Assembly (NCBI GenBank): GCA_902729315.2
Contig: LR746264.1
Span: forward strand, 7,719,878-7,783,877
Source of the DNA: Spirodela intermedia
Taxonomy: Eukaryota; Streptophyta; Magnoliopsida; Alismatales; Araceae
Length of the DNA stretch: 64,000 bases
Direction of reading: 5' to 3'
Shown: piece by piece, positions 39,481 to 50,934 of the stretch
Layout of the letters: each line of letters begins with the position of its first letter
Position numbering within the stretch: the first letter of the stretch is position 1
Translations under genes and position numbers: made by a program
Notes under the pieces: model-generated
What the model saw: only the letters and a program-made list of their open reading frames with translations
Databases searched by the model: none
What the model was told of the DNA's origin: nothing

Positions 39481-41640
39481 CTCACTTAAATCATTGCTAG
39501 TCCCTTAGCAATGGAAATATAAAAATTACCTAATACTGATAAATTTGAAACATCATATTTCAAATCAAGAAAATAGAATTAAAAATGGTGCACCTAGAGA
39601 TATCTTGGATTTTTATATCAAGTAAGAAAAAATAATGCTAATCATTTAAATATTTAACCACTCAAAGTAAGAATCAAGATTTCACTTCTTCTAATCACAT
39701 AATTATCACTTCTTCCCTCATAGAAATAAATCACAAGATAATCAAATTGTCAATGCTCATTCAATGATAGTATTGATCTTCTATTCTCTTTTTCTATTGC
39801 TTGATTTTTGAAATTTGTACTAGATTTTCCTCATATTTTCTATAACAAATAAATAGTTTTTCATGTAAAAAAAATTCAATAATTAAAATGATGTCTCACA
39901 CCCTCCATGTGTACTCTTTATTTTTAGGGCTATTTCTCTATCTCTTTACTTTTTAGCAATCATTTGTTTTTTTCTTCTATAAATGAGTTTTGACAATGAG
40001 AATGATGTCTCACATCCTCCATATGTACTTCACATTGATATAGTTTCATGTTGTACTTTTTTTCTTAAATTCAGAATAAATGTTTTCTCCTCATAAGTTT
40101 TATAGATCAGGGCATAAAAATCTCTATTAAACCCAAATGATCACTAAAATGTTCACATCAAGCACTTATTATCTAATGAGATCAGAAAGTTAAAATTCTG
40201 TAAAATAAAATCTATGTTTGTCTATTATATATCTGGTGAATATTTAAACAATTAATGTTATTCATCATTTCTTCTAACTCAAAAATAATCATCTTATTCT
40301 CTTTCAATATCAATTATTCTAATTGATTTAATTTTTCATGCATGAAATATGATGTAAGAAATAAGTATTTTTTAGGGTTATGTTTTCTATTTTCAGAAAC
40401 TACGAATTTGTCCAAAATAAATCAAAATTTTCCTCTTTATAGTTGCACCTTTTGAAATTCAGCTATATTTGTCTAAAGGTTAAAATGTGAGAAAAGGGTC
40501 TCTAAATTTTTGAATTTCGAACTGTTTTTCTGCTGTTTTAACAGTAAGTGGACTATTTTTTTCTATTTATGATAGAAAACTAGAAGAAAGATGTTATAAT
40601 CTTTTCGAAATTATTTCTTTTCTGGTTCCTTTTATAGGCGAGAATAAAAGTAGAAACAAAAAAATGTTTTTAATCATTATATAGTAAGTATTAAAATGTG
40701 TCATCTATTGGTAAATATTTTATATTGATGTACTGTAAAATGTGATCCGACCATATAATTTTCAAACTAACTCTTGCCCAACCTAATCATTTTTCATCCA
40801 AAATGATATATCTAATTCCGCCACTCACTCACTTCTTAAAGCATTCTTTTATCTACATGATCCACCCTTGTTCTATTTCATCTCCTTTACATATTGGCTC
40901 AATTTATGAGGATTGAAATAATTCAGACTTATACTTAATTCTAGGGCCTCAAATTCAAATTCTCTCTCTAAATTATCTCTATGTTCTTATTTATCATTTT
41001 TTTTCTCCTAATTAGTTGAGTCAAGTCTATTTTAGATTATCATTTCTCAATTCATCAAGCTCTTCATCCTCACTAAAGCTATCATCCTCTAATTTGTGTA
41101 CATGATGTACATTATCATCATCACTATCAAATTATCCAATTTTTGTTAATGTCATCTCTACATCTCCCCCATCAGTTGATGTTTTCCCACTTGAAATTCG
41201 TTTTTCTTTATTATTGTCCTTTCTCCCTTCTACTAAAATTAAGTGATTTTTCATAATCAGTTGTTGTTTCTTCATTTGGAGGTTCTTCCTCCTCATTATC
41301 TTCACTATATTCATCCTTCAATTGTGAGCAATAAATAATTTTACTCAATTTTTCTGTTACTATTTTTTCAGTTTTAATATTTTCATTTCTTCCTAGTGGC
41401 TCATACACTTCCTCAATGATTCTTCTAAAAAGTTGATGCCCAAGGATTGTTGTTTCCAAAGGACAAGAAGATGCATCAATATCATCACATTGATGATATG
41501 AGAATTGATTTTGAAGATTAAAACTCTCTAATATATGTGAAGATTTTTTTTGATTATTATGAGTAGTATGTTGCTTCTTAAGTTCTTGCTGACTATCTAG
41601 AAATTCCTAACTAATTCTCAAATTTTCCATAATGGAATAA
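39481..41640. other. AT-rich transposon-like tract without a supported gene
   Basis: Starts with the retroelement-like 'ttgctagtcccttagcaatgg' phrase and has no long frame. On the minus strand a broken acidic/lysine-rich reading (41459-41132, with 'EDNEEEEPPNEE') is seen, which I do not recognise. By position it is probably the internal region of the element whose repeat ends at 39480. Confidence 0.35.
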
Positions 41641-41744
41641 AAACATTGGATCCATTGGGCACTTTGTCCTATAAGCTGTTCTAGTGTTATGGGCAATGGG
41701 GAGTGATCTGCCTTCTTGCTGCTTCTCGTTCTGTTCTCTCCTTG

Positions 41745-41855
41745 AACCGTCTCCGCTTCCCGCTGGTTAAGCTCCCGGGGCAGTGTGGAAGGCGACGGTC
41801 AGCTCTCCCGCCTACGTGGCGTGGATGATGAGGTGAGGACCTCATCAATACGCCC
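41745..41855 (-). repeat. Inverted LTR-like arm, left
   Basis: Reverse complement of 42855-42965: 'tattgatgaggtcctc(a/g)cctcatca', 'gccacgtaggcg', 'agctgaccgtcgcct', 'gaaccagcgggaagcggagac'. The mirrored pair is about 110 bases per arm. On the minus strand it follows a purine-rich tract (ctaggggggcg), as an LTR after a polypurine tract would. Confidence 0.75.
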
Positions 41856-42860
41856 CCCTAGAACTCACCTTGTCCATAAGGTGAGAGTGTACTCCCTGCG
41901 CTGCTAAGCGTTTTGGCCGGAGAGAGCTGTAAGGTGGCCGCCGTGGGGAAGAACGGATTGAGTTCATCCGTCAGGACCTGGCCGGGGGGTGGCAAAGCCT
42001 CGGCTGGTGATGCGAAGTCAGAACGTCGATCAATCCAGCCTCTTTGCTCCTGTGGCTGGTTGACGTGATGGAGAGATGGAACTACTTTGCTGACGGTGTG
42101 ACCATACCTGCCGGGGTGGCAGATGTGGGTCCGGAGAGATGTGACAATCCCTTCGTGTAAGTAGGCCGGAACAGCTGCTTGTGTTGGGGTCGTATGATGT
42201 CAGGGTGGGGAGGAAAAGGCTGATATCGGAGCCTAGGATGGTGGTGACGGTTGATTGGGCAGTTGTGTGAGGACCGGCCTGGAACGGTTTGGCCGTAAGC
42301 CCACGACCCTGGATAGCCCATTTGTTGGGATAGACGACGAGGATTGGTAGGTCGTCCATACAGAAGACGAACTTGAGGATCTCGGGGATCCGATGCGCGC
42401 TCTTCCCTTGTAGCTCTGATGGATGGGTCGGCCGTGGTGGAGGGGAGCGAAGTTGGCCCCGATCCTCGAGTTGTGGGGCGTCCCAATGTGGGAGAATGTA
42501 TGTGCCGCGACCACTGAATGTATCGTTCGCCAGTGGGATGTCGTGGGGTGGGGAATGAAGTAACTCTGGCCCTCGTGGAAGTGATAGATGCGGGTGAGGT
42601 GGATACTCTCTTAAGAAATCGTCTCCGCTGGACCCGCGCGTGGAGGGATCGTACTGCGGAGCACGGGTCCAGGGCCCGGGGACGTCAATGTGGGTCGTGC
42701 TGAACGGGTGGAGGGTCGCCGGTGGTTGTCGAAGGTTGTTCAAGGCCTGTGAGATGGGGGGAGCTGCCGCCAACGGAATCCACCTGGAAACCAACTCGCA
42801 GTATGCTCCGCGCTTTTCCCGACTTTTACCTAGCGGAAAAGGAAAAAAATTTGAGGGGAA
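41856..42860 (-). pseudogene. Chromovirus pol C-terminal remnant between inverted LTR arms
   Basis: On the minus strand the reading ends 'HLMDKVSSRGAY' and stop, immediately before a purine-rich tract and the LTR arm. That resembles the 'H-L-E-D-K-V' end of plant chromovirus polyproteins. The rest of the 1 kb is GC-rich and too altered to assign; the 288-codon open frame from 42896 to 42030 does not resemble a known protein. The wording 'caccttgtccataaggtgag' on the + strand is the common signature of this gypsy pol end. Confidence 0.45.
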
Positions 42861-43602
42861 GTATTGATGAGGTCCTCGCCTCATCATATGTGCCACGTAG
42901 GCGACGAAGCTGACCGTCGCCTACCTCAAATGCGCAGGAGCTGAACCAGCGGGAAGCGGAGACGATTGTAGAAGGCGGACCGGTCCCCGTTCCAGTGGCC
43001 GGGAGCCTATAAAACTCCCTCTGGGCCAAGCGGGAAGAGCAGGCAAGAAGAAGAATAGAATCTTACCCGCTCTAAGGGTGGTATTGAGTCTGACCCGTTC
43101 TAAGAGTCTCTGGCGTATCTTCATACCCATCGGGGTATCTGTCGTCTCTTAGCCTATCCCATTACCCCGGGCCCTATCAGAGACTCACTCGCACCACTAA
43201 CCCGACGGAACTTGCTTCAACAGATAATGACCCTGAGTCTTATTTAAACTTTGGTCATCGTCTCTCGAAGGTAGGTCGGGAGGTCAGGGAGTGAGGGCCA
43301 CCCGAAGCGTTCATCTTCGTTTTCCTTTTCTTAAAGTTTTCTTCGCTCGTGTTCTCCACTGGTCTGGGTCTTCTGGTCATCCTCTTCTTACAGTCGTCGA
43401 GAATATTTTTGTCTATGGGTCTGGTTGACTTCTCCAGTCTGAAAGGAGAGTCTGCCGTGTGGTAGTGTCATCTTGAGTCTTGTACACTGGTTAATCATTG
43501 TCTCTCACCCTCTTTCTTATTATTTTATTATTAGAGCGTCATCATTTCGTCCCGACCTACTGTTCCAACACTGTTGAGAATTGTCTCAAAACCGGGGTTC
43601 CC
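42855..43602 (+). mobile_element. LTR-like element end in + orientation, with TATA box
   Basis: Begins 'tgatgaggtcctcgcctcatca' after an A/G-rich tract (42840-42865), carries a good TATA box (cctataaaact, 43006-43016) followed by 'ccctctgggcca', and ends near 43570-43602, where the RLK4 upstream block begins. It is head-to-head with the arm at 41745-41855. I read it as an LTR with its own promoter facing RLK4. Confidence 0.5.
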
Positions 43603-45141
43603 ACCAGAATACAGCAACTAGGCGTGCGCCCGGCAGATCTCACCGCTTGGCCTTGTCGCTGCTCTTCTTTCCACCCCGATTACTCATCTTCTAGGCTATA
43701 ATTTCCCTACGGAGAGGAGTCCGATTCTTCCCATTCCCATTCTTCTTCACTTCCTGTTCCGAATGGGAGGGGCTTTCTCTCTCTTCTGGATCACAGGAAT
43801 GAGCGATCAGCTGACGTAAGGAGAGATTAAGTGGAGAGGTTTTTGTCCCATAGAAAGCGCCCCAGTCGTCATTTCTCCCGGAGAATTGGAGGTGCACCCT
43901 CCGATCACCCTCTCCTATCCCTCGCCGTGGACGGGAGGGTGCATGCCGCCTCCCTCTCCTTTCCCTCGAGACAGAGGGTTGACTAATACCCTTGATGAAT
44001 CTTAAGCATGGCCTGCTCCTGAGAGAGAGACATGGTGGGTGTGTGGGGGATTGAATGCGCCGCCAAACGCGCGATGGAATCGGGAAGCGAAAGATTCGTC
44101 GCGAGACCGACATCATGTGTATTATTATCCAGCTTAAACTTGTGAATTGGATGTGGTCGACTCGAAGGATAATCAAGAGAATCTAGTGCAAATCACAGCG
44201 AGAGAGAGCAATAGATCGATAAGATAGATAGAGATAGATAGAGTTAGAGAGAGAGAGGGGTGGGGCGGGTGTGCACGCGGTTTAGGACCCTTTCAAAGAG
44301 GACATTTTTTTCACCTTTCAATCTTCATCACGACGCATGCCTGCGCCGTCGATGGTCTGTCATCCACTTTACGGCGCGATGCCGACAGATTTTTATTATC
44401 ATCTTTAAAGCATATTTTCACCGTTGATGCCGACGGGTTGCCAATAAATAATATTTTATCTCGTACTCTGAAAAAGAAATAGCGGTCTGCGGAGCTGTTG
44501 CCGTGCATAAATTCTAACAATGACTCGAATTGGCCCAGTAAACTATGTATTTAATACAAAAATATGGAGTTTCGAAGCACAGGTATCGTGAGCCACCGAC
44601 GGAGTCTTCTACCGACCTCGTGGGCATCAATCGATCCAAAAAATATCGGCTTGTCGACGGCGCCCTCGATCGACACCGATCCGTGCCCGGCAGTTGTATG
44701 GCTTTCTCTTACGTCAACGGCGACTTTTGAGGTCCAGGACATAGACTTCAACGTGTGGACAGGGATACAGGTTTGGTGGGAAAGATTCATACAGTGGCGG
44801 CTTGCTTGATCCACAGTTAGAGAGGAATCAACCGCCTCCTAGAATCGTCGGGAGGGTGAGAAGAAGCGGTCGCCCTGCGAAACCTTCCCCGGAAGGAGAA
44901 GTCCCGCTAGTTTTGGTTCGATGCCGTCGTGAGCTATTGATTCCTGGTTTAGGGTCGGTGATACTCGATATTCTCTGTAGAAGCTGCTTCTGGGCCGGCA
45001 AGCCAGAGAAGCCTCTTCTCCAAGTCTTCGAGTTCGCTCAGGGCAACGGCGGGCTGCTGGAGCTGATAGCCGTGAAGGGTTCGGCTTGGAAGGCTAGGAG
45101 GTTCCCTCATTCGAGCCGGCAACCGCTGTTTCAGGCCCGGC
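43603..45141 (+). promoter_or_regulatory. Duplicated upstream block of RLK4
   Basis: Aligns with 5786-7102 upstream of RLK2 from 'gaatacagcaactaggcgtg' onwards, and in its right half with 25745-26506 upstream of RLK3. It includes a GATA/GA microsatellite at 44205-44262. Length and order match RLK2 best. Probably promoter plus 5' untranslated region; no individual element is identified. Confidence 0.6.
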
Positions 45142-48100
45142 ATGGATGTCTCCGTCCGCCAGAGAGCCGCCCTGCTTCCGGAGGCGCCGCCGCTTCTACT
45201 CTTGCTTCTGATATCTGTCGCGAAAATTCGATCAGTTTCTTCCTCCACAGACCCTTCAGATAGTGAGCATTCCGTATTTTCTGCACCTCTCGCTCCCTGC
45301 CTCTGACGCACGAAGCACTCGAGTTCCCATAATAAATGCGGCGCTTATCGGTCGAACCGATCATCACCCATGTTAAAAGCTGGATTGCGAAACGCGCATG
45401 CTTAATTACAGACGCCAGCAATTAATCGGGCCATGTTCGTTGACTTCTGAGCAAAAAATTTCAGCTGCGGCACTGAGAGCTCTGATGGAGGACTGGGAGA
45501 ACACGCCGCCGAGCTGGGGAAGACGGATGATCCCTGCGGCAACCCCTGGGAAGGAGTCATCTGCAACAATTCAAGGGTCACTCGATTGTCAGACCCTCCA
45601 TCCTCCTCTCTATACAAGGCCCCAACTATCTCCGACGCCTTAGGAGCAATCCCCTTAACGTCTGCATCTCTTTCAGGAGCTTGTCGTCCATGGGGCTCAA
45701 GGGAACGCTGAGCGGAGACATCGGGCAGCTCACAGAGCTTCGGTCCCTGTAAGCTCCTCCCATGGTACATCGCCATCTGTGCTTCTTCCGTTCTAGTGGG
45801 ATCTAAGCAATTAAAAGGGAACTGCAGTGATCTTTCATACAACAAGGATCTAGGTGGACCGATCACCAAATCCATCGGGAATTTGAAGAAGATCACGACT
45901 CTGTAAGACTCATCATCCCCAGATTTCACAGCTGCTCTCCATCATTCTTCCTCCTCGTCGGCCTTTTGGTCTGATTAATTTGGCGTCAATGGGTGTGTGG
46001 GGTCTTAGGATCTTGGCCGCCTGCAGCTTCTCGGGGAGCATCCCGTCGGAAATCGGCGATCTCGAGGACCTCTTGTACCTGTAAGAGTAACCAGATCGAA
46101 CTAATGGACTTGTTGACGAAGACAAGAAGTGTAACCGTGACGAAACTTGATTACCTGAATCCATCTCACTTTTCTTCGCAGAGCTCTGAACAACAATAAC
46201 CTCACGGGCATCATACCCCCGAGCTTTGGGAAGCTCTCTAACCTTTATTGGTTCGATATCGCGGAAAACCAGCTCACCGGGCCGATTCCCGTCTCCTCAG
46301 GGAGCACCCCCGGATTGGATCAGCTCCTCCAAGTGAGGCACTTGTGAGTATTTCTGTCTAAAATCAAACAATAAGGAGAAATATAAGGAGATTCTCATCT
46401 CCTCGAAAGGATAATCTTCGGAGGCTCATGCTAACCAGAATCTGTCGGCTTGCCAGCCATTTCAACAATAACCAGCTATCAAGAACCATCTCGGAGAATC
46501 TCTTCAGCTCCAACATGACCTTGATCCACATGTAAGAAGCGGCGCCGATATGCCTGCCAGGGATTTCCGGCCATGGAGGGTCCGCATCTCCTGACTGTTG
46601 GTTTGCCCACGTCTTGTAGACTCTTCGACGGGAATAGACTGACGGGGGCATTCCGGAGTCGCTGGGCCTCGTGACGAAGCTGGAGGTTCTGTGAGTACCC
46701 ATTCTCCGCCGAAGCTCAGTTTTCTCGTTTGTGATGAACAACCTCCTCTCCACTGCGTAGTGTTGGACTGATGATGGATCGATCTCCCCCATCTGTCGGT
46801 CTTCTCTGCAACAGTCGGCTCGATAGGAATGGTCTGACCGGCCCAGTTCCTTCCGGGATCGGCACCCTGACGGCCCTCAGAGAGCTGTAAGAGTATTCCC
46901 TGGAGCAGGGCCACCTCCTTCATCCGCTGCCTCGCGATTCCTTCTCATCCGCTGCCTCACTCACATCTGGTTCAGGAACCTGTCGAATAACCGATTGACG
47001 GGAAAGATGCCTGATCTCAGCGGGTTGAACATCGTGAACTATGTGTAAGCAGCTTCCCATTACTCGGCCGGCCGTCGGGGCCGCCGCGTCCTTCGCCGTC
47101 GTCTGGTAGTTCTCTAACGTGTCGTCCTCACTGACCGACAGAGACTTGAGCAACAACTCCTTCAGCACGTCCGAGGCTCCAGCTTGGCTCGGGAAGCTTC
47201 AATCTCTGACCGCTCTGTGAGTCTCCGGATAACCCATCCGACTGCTAATCTCTTGAGGAATGGGGAGCCATCTGTGACCGTCGTCGTCTTCCTTCCTCGT
47301 CCAGGGTGATTCAGTCAGGGAATCTCACCGGCGCGGTTCCGTCGGCGCTGTTCGGCTTCCCGCAGCTGCAGGAAGTGTAAGCTCTCTGCGACAGACTTGC
47401 ACCACCATCATCTGGAAACTCTCAACCTGTTCTTGGAAAGCGCCTCACCGTTGACTCTCGGCTCGGGCAACAACAGCTTCAACGGCTCCCTCAATCTGGG
47501 GTCAAACATAAGCCCCCAACTGCAGGTAGTGGATTTTCGGAACAACAATATCAGCGGCATCTCGTTCAAATCGCAGTACGGGAACACGCTGAAGTGAGCG
47601 AACACGGGCCTTCCCCCTCTTCCCATGAAAAGACAACTCTCCCATGGAGAGAGCCGCTTCCCTTCCTGGATGTAACTCGGCGGTGGGTGCAGGCTCATGG
47701 GAAATCCCATCTGCAACGCCCAGAACTCGGGCTCCAGTTACTGCCAACAACAGTTTCATCATACGCCCTACACCACCAGTCTCTCCCATTGCGGCTCCTC
47801 GACGTGCCCCGAGGATCAAAGTTTCAGCCCCAATAACTGCGAATGCGCGTTCCCCTACGTGGGGACGCTGATTTTCAGGGGCCTCTTCTTCAGGGACTTG
47901 AGCAACAGGACGAGGTTCCAGGATCTCGAAACGAGCCTCTGGACGGAGCTGCATCTCGCAAACGGGGCGGTGTCCCTCCAGAATCCCTTCTTCGATAGCG
48001 ACAGCTACCTCCGGGTGCAGCTGCGGCTCTTCCCTGTCGACAGACCGTACTTCAACCGCTCGGAGGTGATGAGGATTGGGTTCCAACTGAGCTACCAGAC

Positions 48101-49819
48101 CTACAAGCCCCCGCCCGAGTGGGGCCCCTATCTATTTGTCGCCTTACCCTACGTCTTCCAAGGTACCAGCCGATGATTCTTCTTCTTATTCTCCTTCTTT
48201 TTCTTCTTCTCCTCCGCCTCCTCCTCCTGCTCCTCCTCCCCCCCTGCCATTAACTGTGGAAGCAACGCGCTTCAGCTGAGGAGGGCGGCGACGGGAAGAC
48301 GTCGATTGGCAAGGGCGTGGTGGCCGGGATAGCGGCGGCGTCTGCTATCCTGGTGATTGGGCTGATATTCCTGGCCGTGTACGCCGTGAGGCACAGGAGA
48401 AGAGCTCAGAGCTGCGGCGGCGCGCCGAAGCTGAAGGGAGCGAGATTCTTCTCTTTCGACGAGCTCAAAAGGAGCACCAACGGCTTCTCAGAAGCTAATG
48501 AGATCGGATCTGGAAGCTACGGCAAGGTAAAAAAAACCATGCACGCCTCCATCCCTCGGCCCTCACTAGACCTTCTTCCTCATCGAGAATTGTACTCCTC
48601 TTCGTCCCGATCTTCAGGTCTACAGAGGCGTTCTTCCTTGCGGGCAAATCGTCGCCATCAAAAGAGCGCAGCAGGGATCCACGCAAGGTGCGCACGAGTT
48701 CAGAACCGAGATCGAGCTGCTCTCGAGGGTCCACCACAGGAACCTCGTGCGTCTCGTCGGCTTCTGCTTCGACCAGAGTGAGCAGATGCTGGTCTACGAG
48801 TACATCCCCAACGGAACCCTAAGGGAGAGCTTGTCCGGTGAGTTATCCGGTAAAGGAAATTCTCCGGCGAGGACCATGAGAATCCCTCCCTAACTGGACG
48901 AGCTCTTCACGTAGGGAAGAGCGGAATCCAGCTCAATTGGAACAGGAGGCTGAGGGTCGCCCTAGGTTCGGCGAGGGGGCTAGCCTACCTCCACGCGCTC
49001 GCAGACCCCCCGATCATCCACAGAGACGTCAAGACCAGTAACATCATCCTGGACGAGGATGTGACGGCCAAAGTCGCCGACTTTGGTCTCTCCAAGTTGA
49101 TCTCCGATATAGAGAAGAGCCATGTCTCCACCCAGGTCAAAGGAACCCTGGTGAGACTTCCTCCCCATATGTCAACCCTCTCATCGGGTGTCCCTCTCTC
49201 TCTCTCTCTATCCATCCATCCATCCATCCATCCATCCATCCATCTATCTATCTATCTCTATCTATCTACCTATCTATCTACCTATCTATCTATCTCGCAG
49301 GGCTACCTCGATCCGGAGTATTTTATGACCCAGCAACTGACGGACAGGAGCGACGTCTATAGCTTCGGGGTGGTGATGCTGGAGCTGATCACCGGTAAGG
49401 TACCAATCGAGAGGGGGAGGCACATCGTTCGCGACATCAGAGTCGCCATGAACTCGCAGGACCGGGAGCTCTGCGGCCTAAGGGACTACATCGATCCGCT
49501 CCTCCTAAGCTCTCCGGCCCTCCCCGGCTTCGCCAGGTTCGTCGGGCTGGCCATGCGCTGCGTCGAGGTGTCGGCGGCGGCGCGCCCTACGATGAACGTC
49601 GTCGTGAAGGAGATCGAGTCCATCTTGCAGGACGAAGGCATGAATACGGACTACACCTCGGCGGCCTCCTCCGCCAGGGACTTCAGCGTGGCGAGGGTCG
49701 GCACCGCCGCCGTCCCTCGTCAGCCCTACGGCGACGCGGTGGTGAGGAAGGAGGTGAGCAGCGACTCCTTCGACTACAGCGGCAGGTACGCCCTGCCCAC
49801 CAGGGTAGAGCCGAAGTAG
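45142..49819 (+). pseudogene. LRR receptor-like kinase copy 4 (LRR-VIII-1), disrupted
   Basis: Exons by homology: 45142-45262, 45465-45587, 45677-45748, 45828-45902, 46009-46080, 46182-46343, 46457-46531, 46620-46690, 46815-46886, 46976-47044, 47142-47216, 47305-47376, about 47470-47594, 47693-48162, 48276-48526, 48618-48837, 48915-49150, 49301-49819. Lesions: one base lost in exon 2 (about 45523-45530; exon 123 nt, not 124); one G lost from a G run in exon 8 (46644-46648; exon 71 nt, not 72); about 15 bases deleted around the exon 13 acceptor (near 47468), removing the CAG and the 'ILRN' start; and intron 15 deleted with exons 15 and 16 fused in frame (RRRAQSCGGAPKLKG, about 48405-48430). 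Membrane helix and kinase (HRDVKTSN, DFG, ending RVEPK) remain open, so a truncated kinase-only product is conceivable. Most likely a pseudogene. Confidence 0.85.
49194..49298. repeat. CT, ATCC and ATCT microsatellites in intron 18 of RLK4
   Basis: A compound run: CT units, then about nine ATCC units (49210-49245), then ATCT/ACCT units up to the acceptor (tatctcgcag at 49300). It corresponds to the CT tracts in intron 18 of RLK2 and RLK3. Confidence 0.9.
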
Positions 49820-49942
49820 CAGAGCCCAGTTCTCCTGTCCTCCCCCTTAGCAAAATAGCGACGCTTGATGAAAAGTTAGAAGCTTTTTCCCACTTGAAAA
49901 ACCGGAGAATCAGATTTTCTTGATTACATTCAGGACGGAAAA

Positions 49943-50850
49943 TCAAATTTTTTTCTTTTCTGAAGGAAACCCAGGAGAGGCGTCCCGAAGGGTCCACTGC
50001 CTGATGTTCGAATATATAGCCAAGATGACAAACTGAGCGAAGCAGAGGGCCATGATCAGTGCCTCAAATAGAAAAGGGTACCTCCTTGGGGGCCGTACGA
50101 TCAGGTAGACAAGGTGAAGCAGGGCAGAGGAGAAGGATGACAATGCCATCACAGTCTGAAGCTTCCAGGGTATACGAGGGCGGCGCCTCCCGTGCACTTC
50201 TATGGGGAGGCGATAGATCAAGCCAAAAAGAGAAAGGAGGGCTCCATACTGCAGGGTCAAGCCGTCCCGGCGTAGCAGAGGGAACATTGAGAACAATGCG
50301 TGGTAAGTCAACCAGCCGAAGGCCGTAGGTTCCTCCAGTGCCAAAAGGCTGGCCGGAATAAGAGGGAGGAGAATCGACTTCTCATGAACTGCGGGGAGAA
50401 ACAATGAGGTCAATAAAATCGCAGATTAAATCAAAGGTATTTATTATAGCGCAAAAGGTAGAACAAAGATGGAAGGGGCGATTCGACGACCTTGATATGA
50501 GAAGAGATAGAAGGAGAAGGAGCTATTTAGGAGCGCATGGAGGAATCCATGATTGCTCGGGGACTTGATCTGCTGAACCGTCGATGGCAGAAATGAAATG
50601 ACGGTGGCACATAAACTGAAGAGCTTCAACGACTTTACTGTAAAACGCATCTTCCACTTGATCAAAGTTGAGGTGCTGCACCAAAAGTTGGCGACATAGT
50701 CCTCATAAATTCCTCGCTCAAAGGGAGCTAAACGGGATAGGACCTGCATTGATTTTGCCATAAAGTAACTTTATACAAGGAAAAAATAAAAAAATGGAAC
50801 ATAACAAGCAGAAATGGGGGCTCGGAGGAGAGAGAGAGAGAGGGAGATAG

Positions 50851-50881
<31 letters not shown>

Positions 50882-50895
50882 TGGATAACTAGATG

Positions 50896-50934
<39 letters not shown>

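Noticed and set aside
42030-42896. 288-codon minus-strand open frame
   Set aside because: Pro/Ser/His-rich, no recognisable domain, lies between inverted LTR arms and overlaps a chromovirus pol end in another frame; treated as retroelement debris.
44802-45263. 153-codon open frame overlapping the RLK4 start
   Set aside because: Frame differs from the signal-peptide frame that joins exon 2; similar accidental frames exist upstream of RLK2 and RLK3.
49205-49300. CRISPR-like short regular repeats
   Set aside because: They are four-base microsatellites in a plant intron, without spacers.
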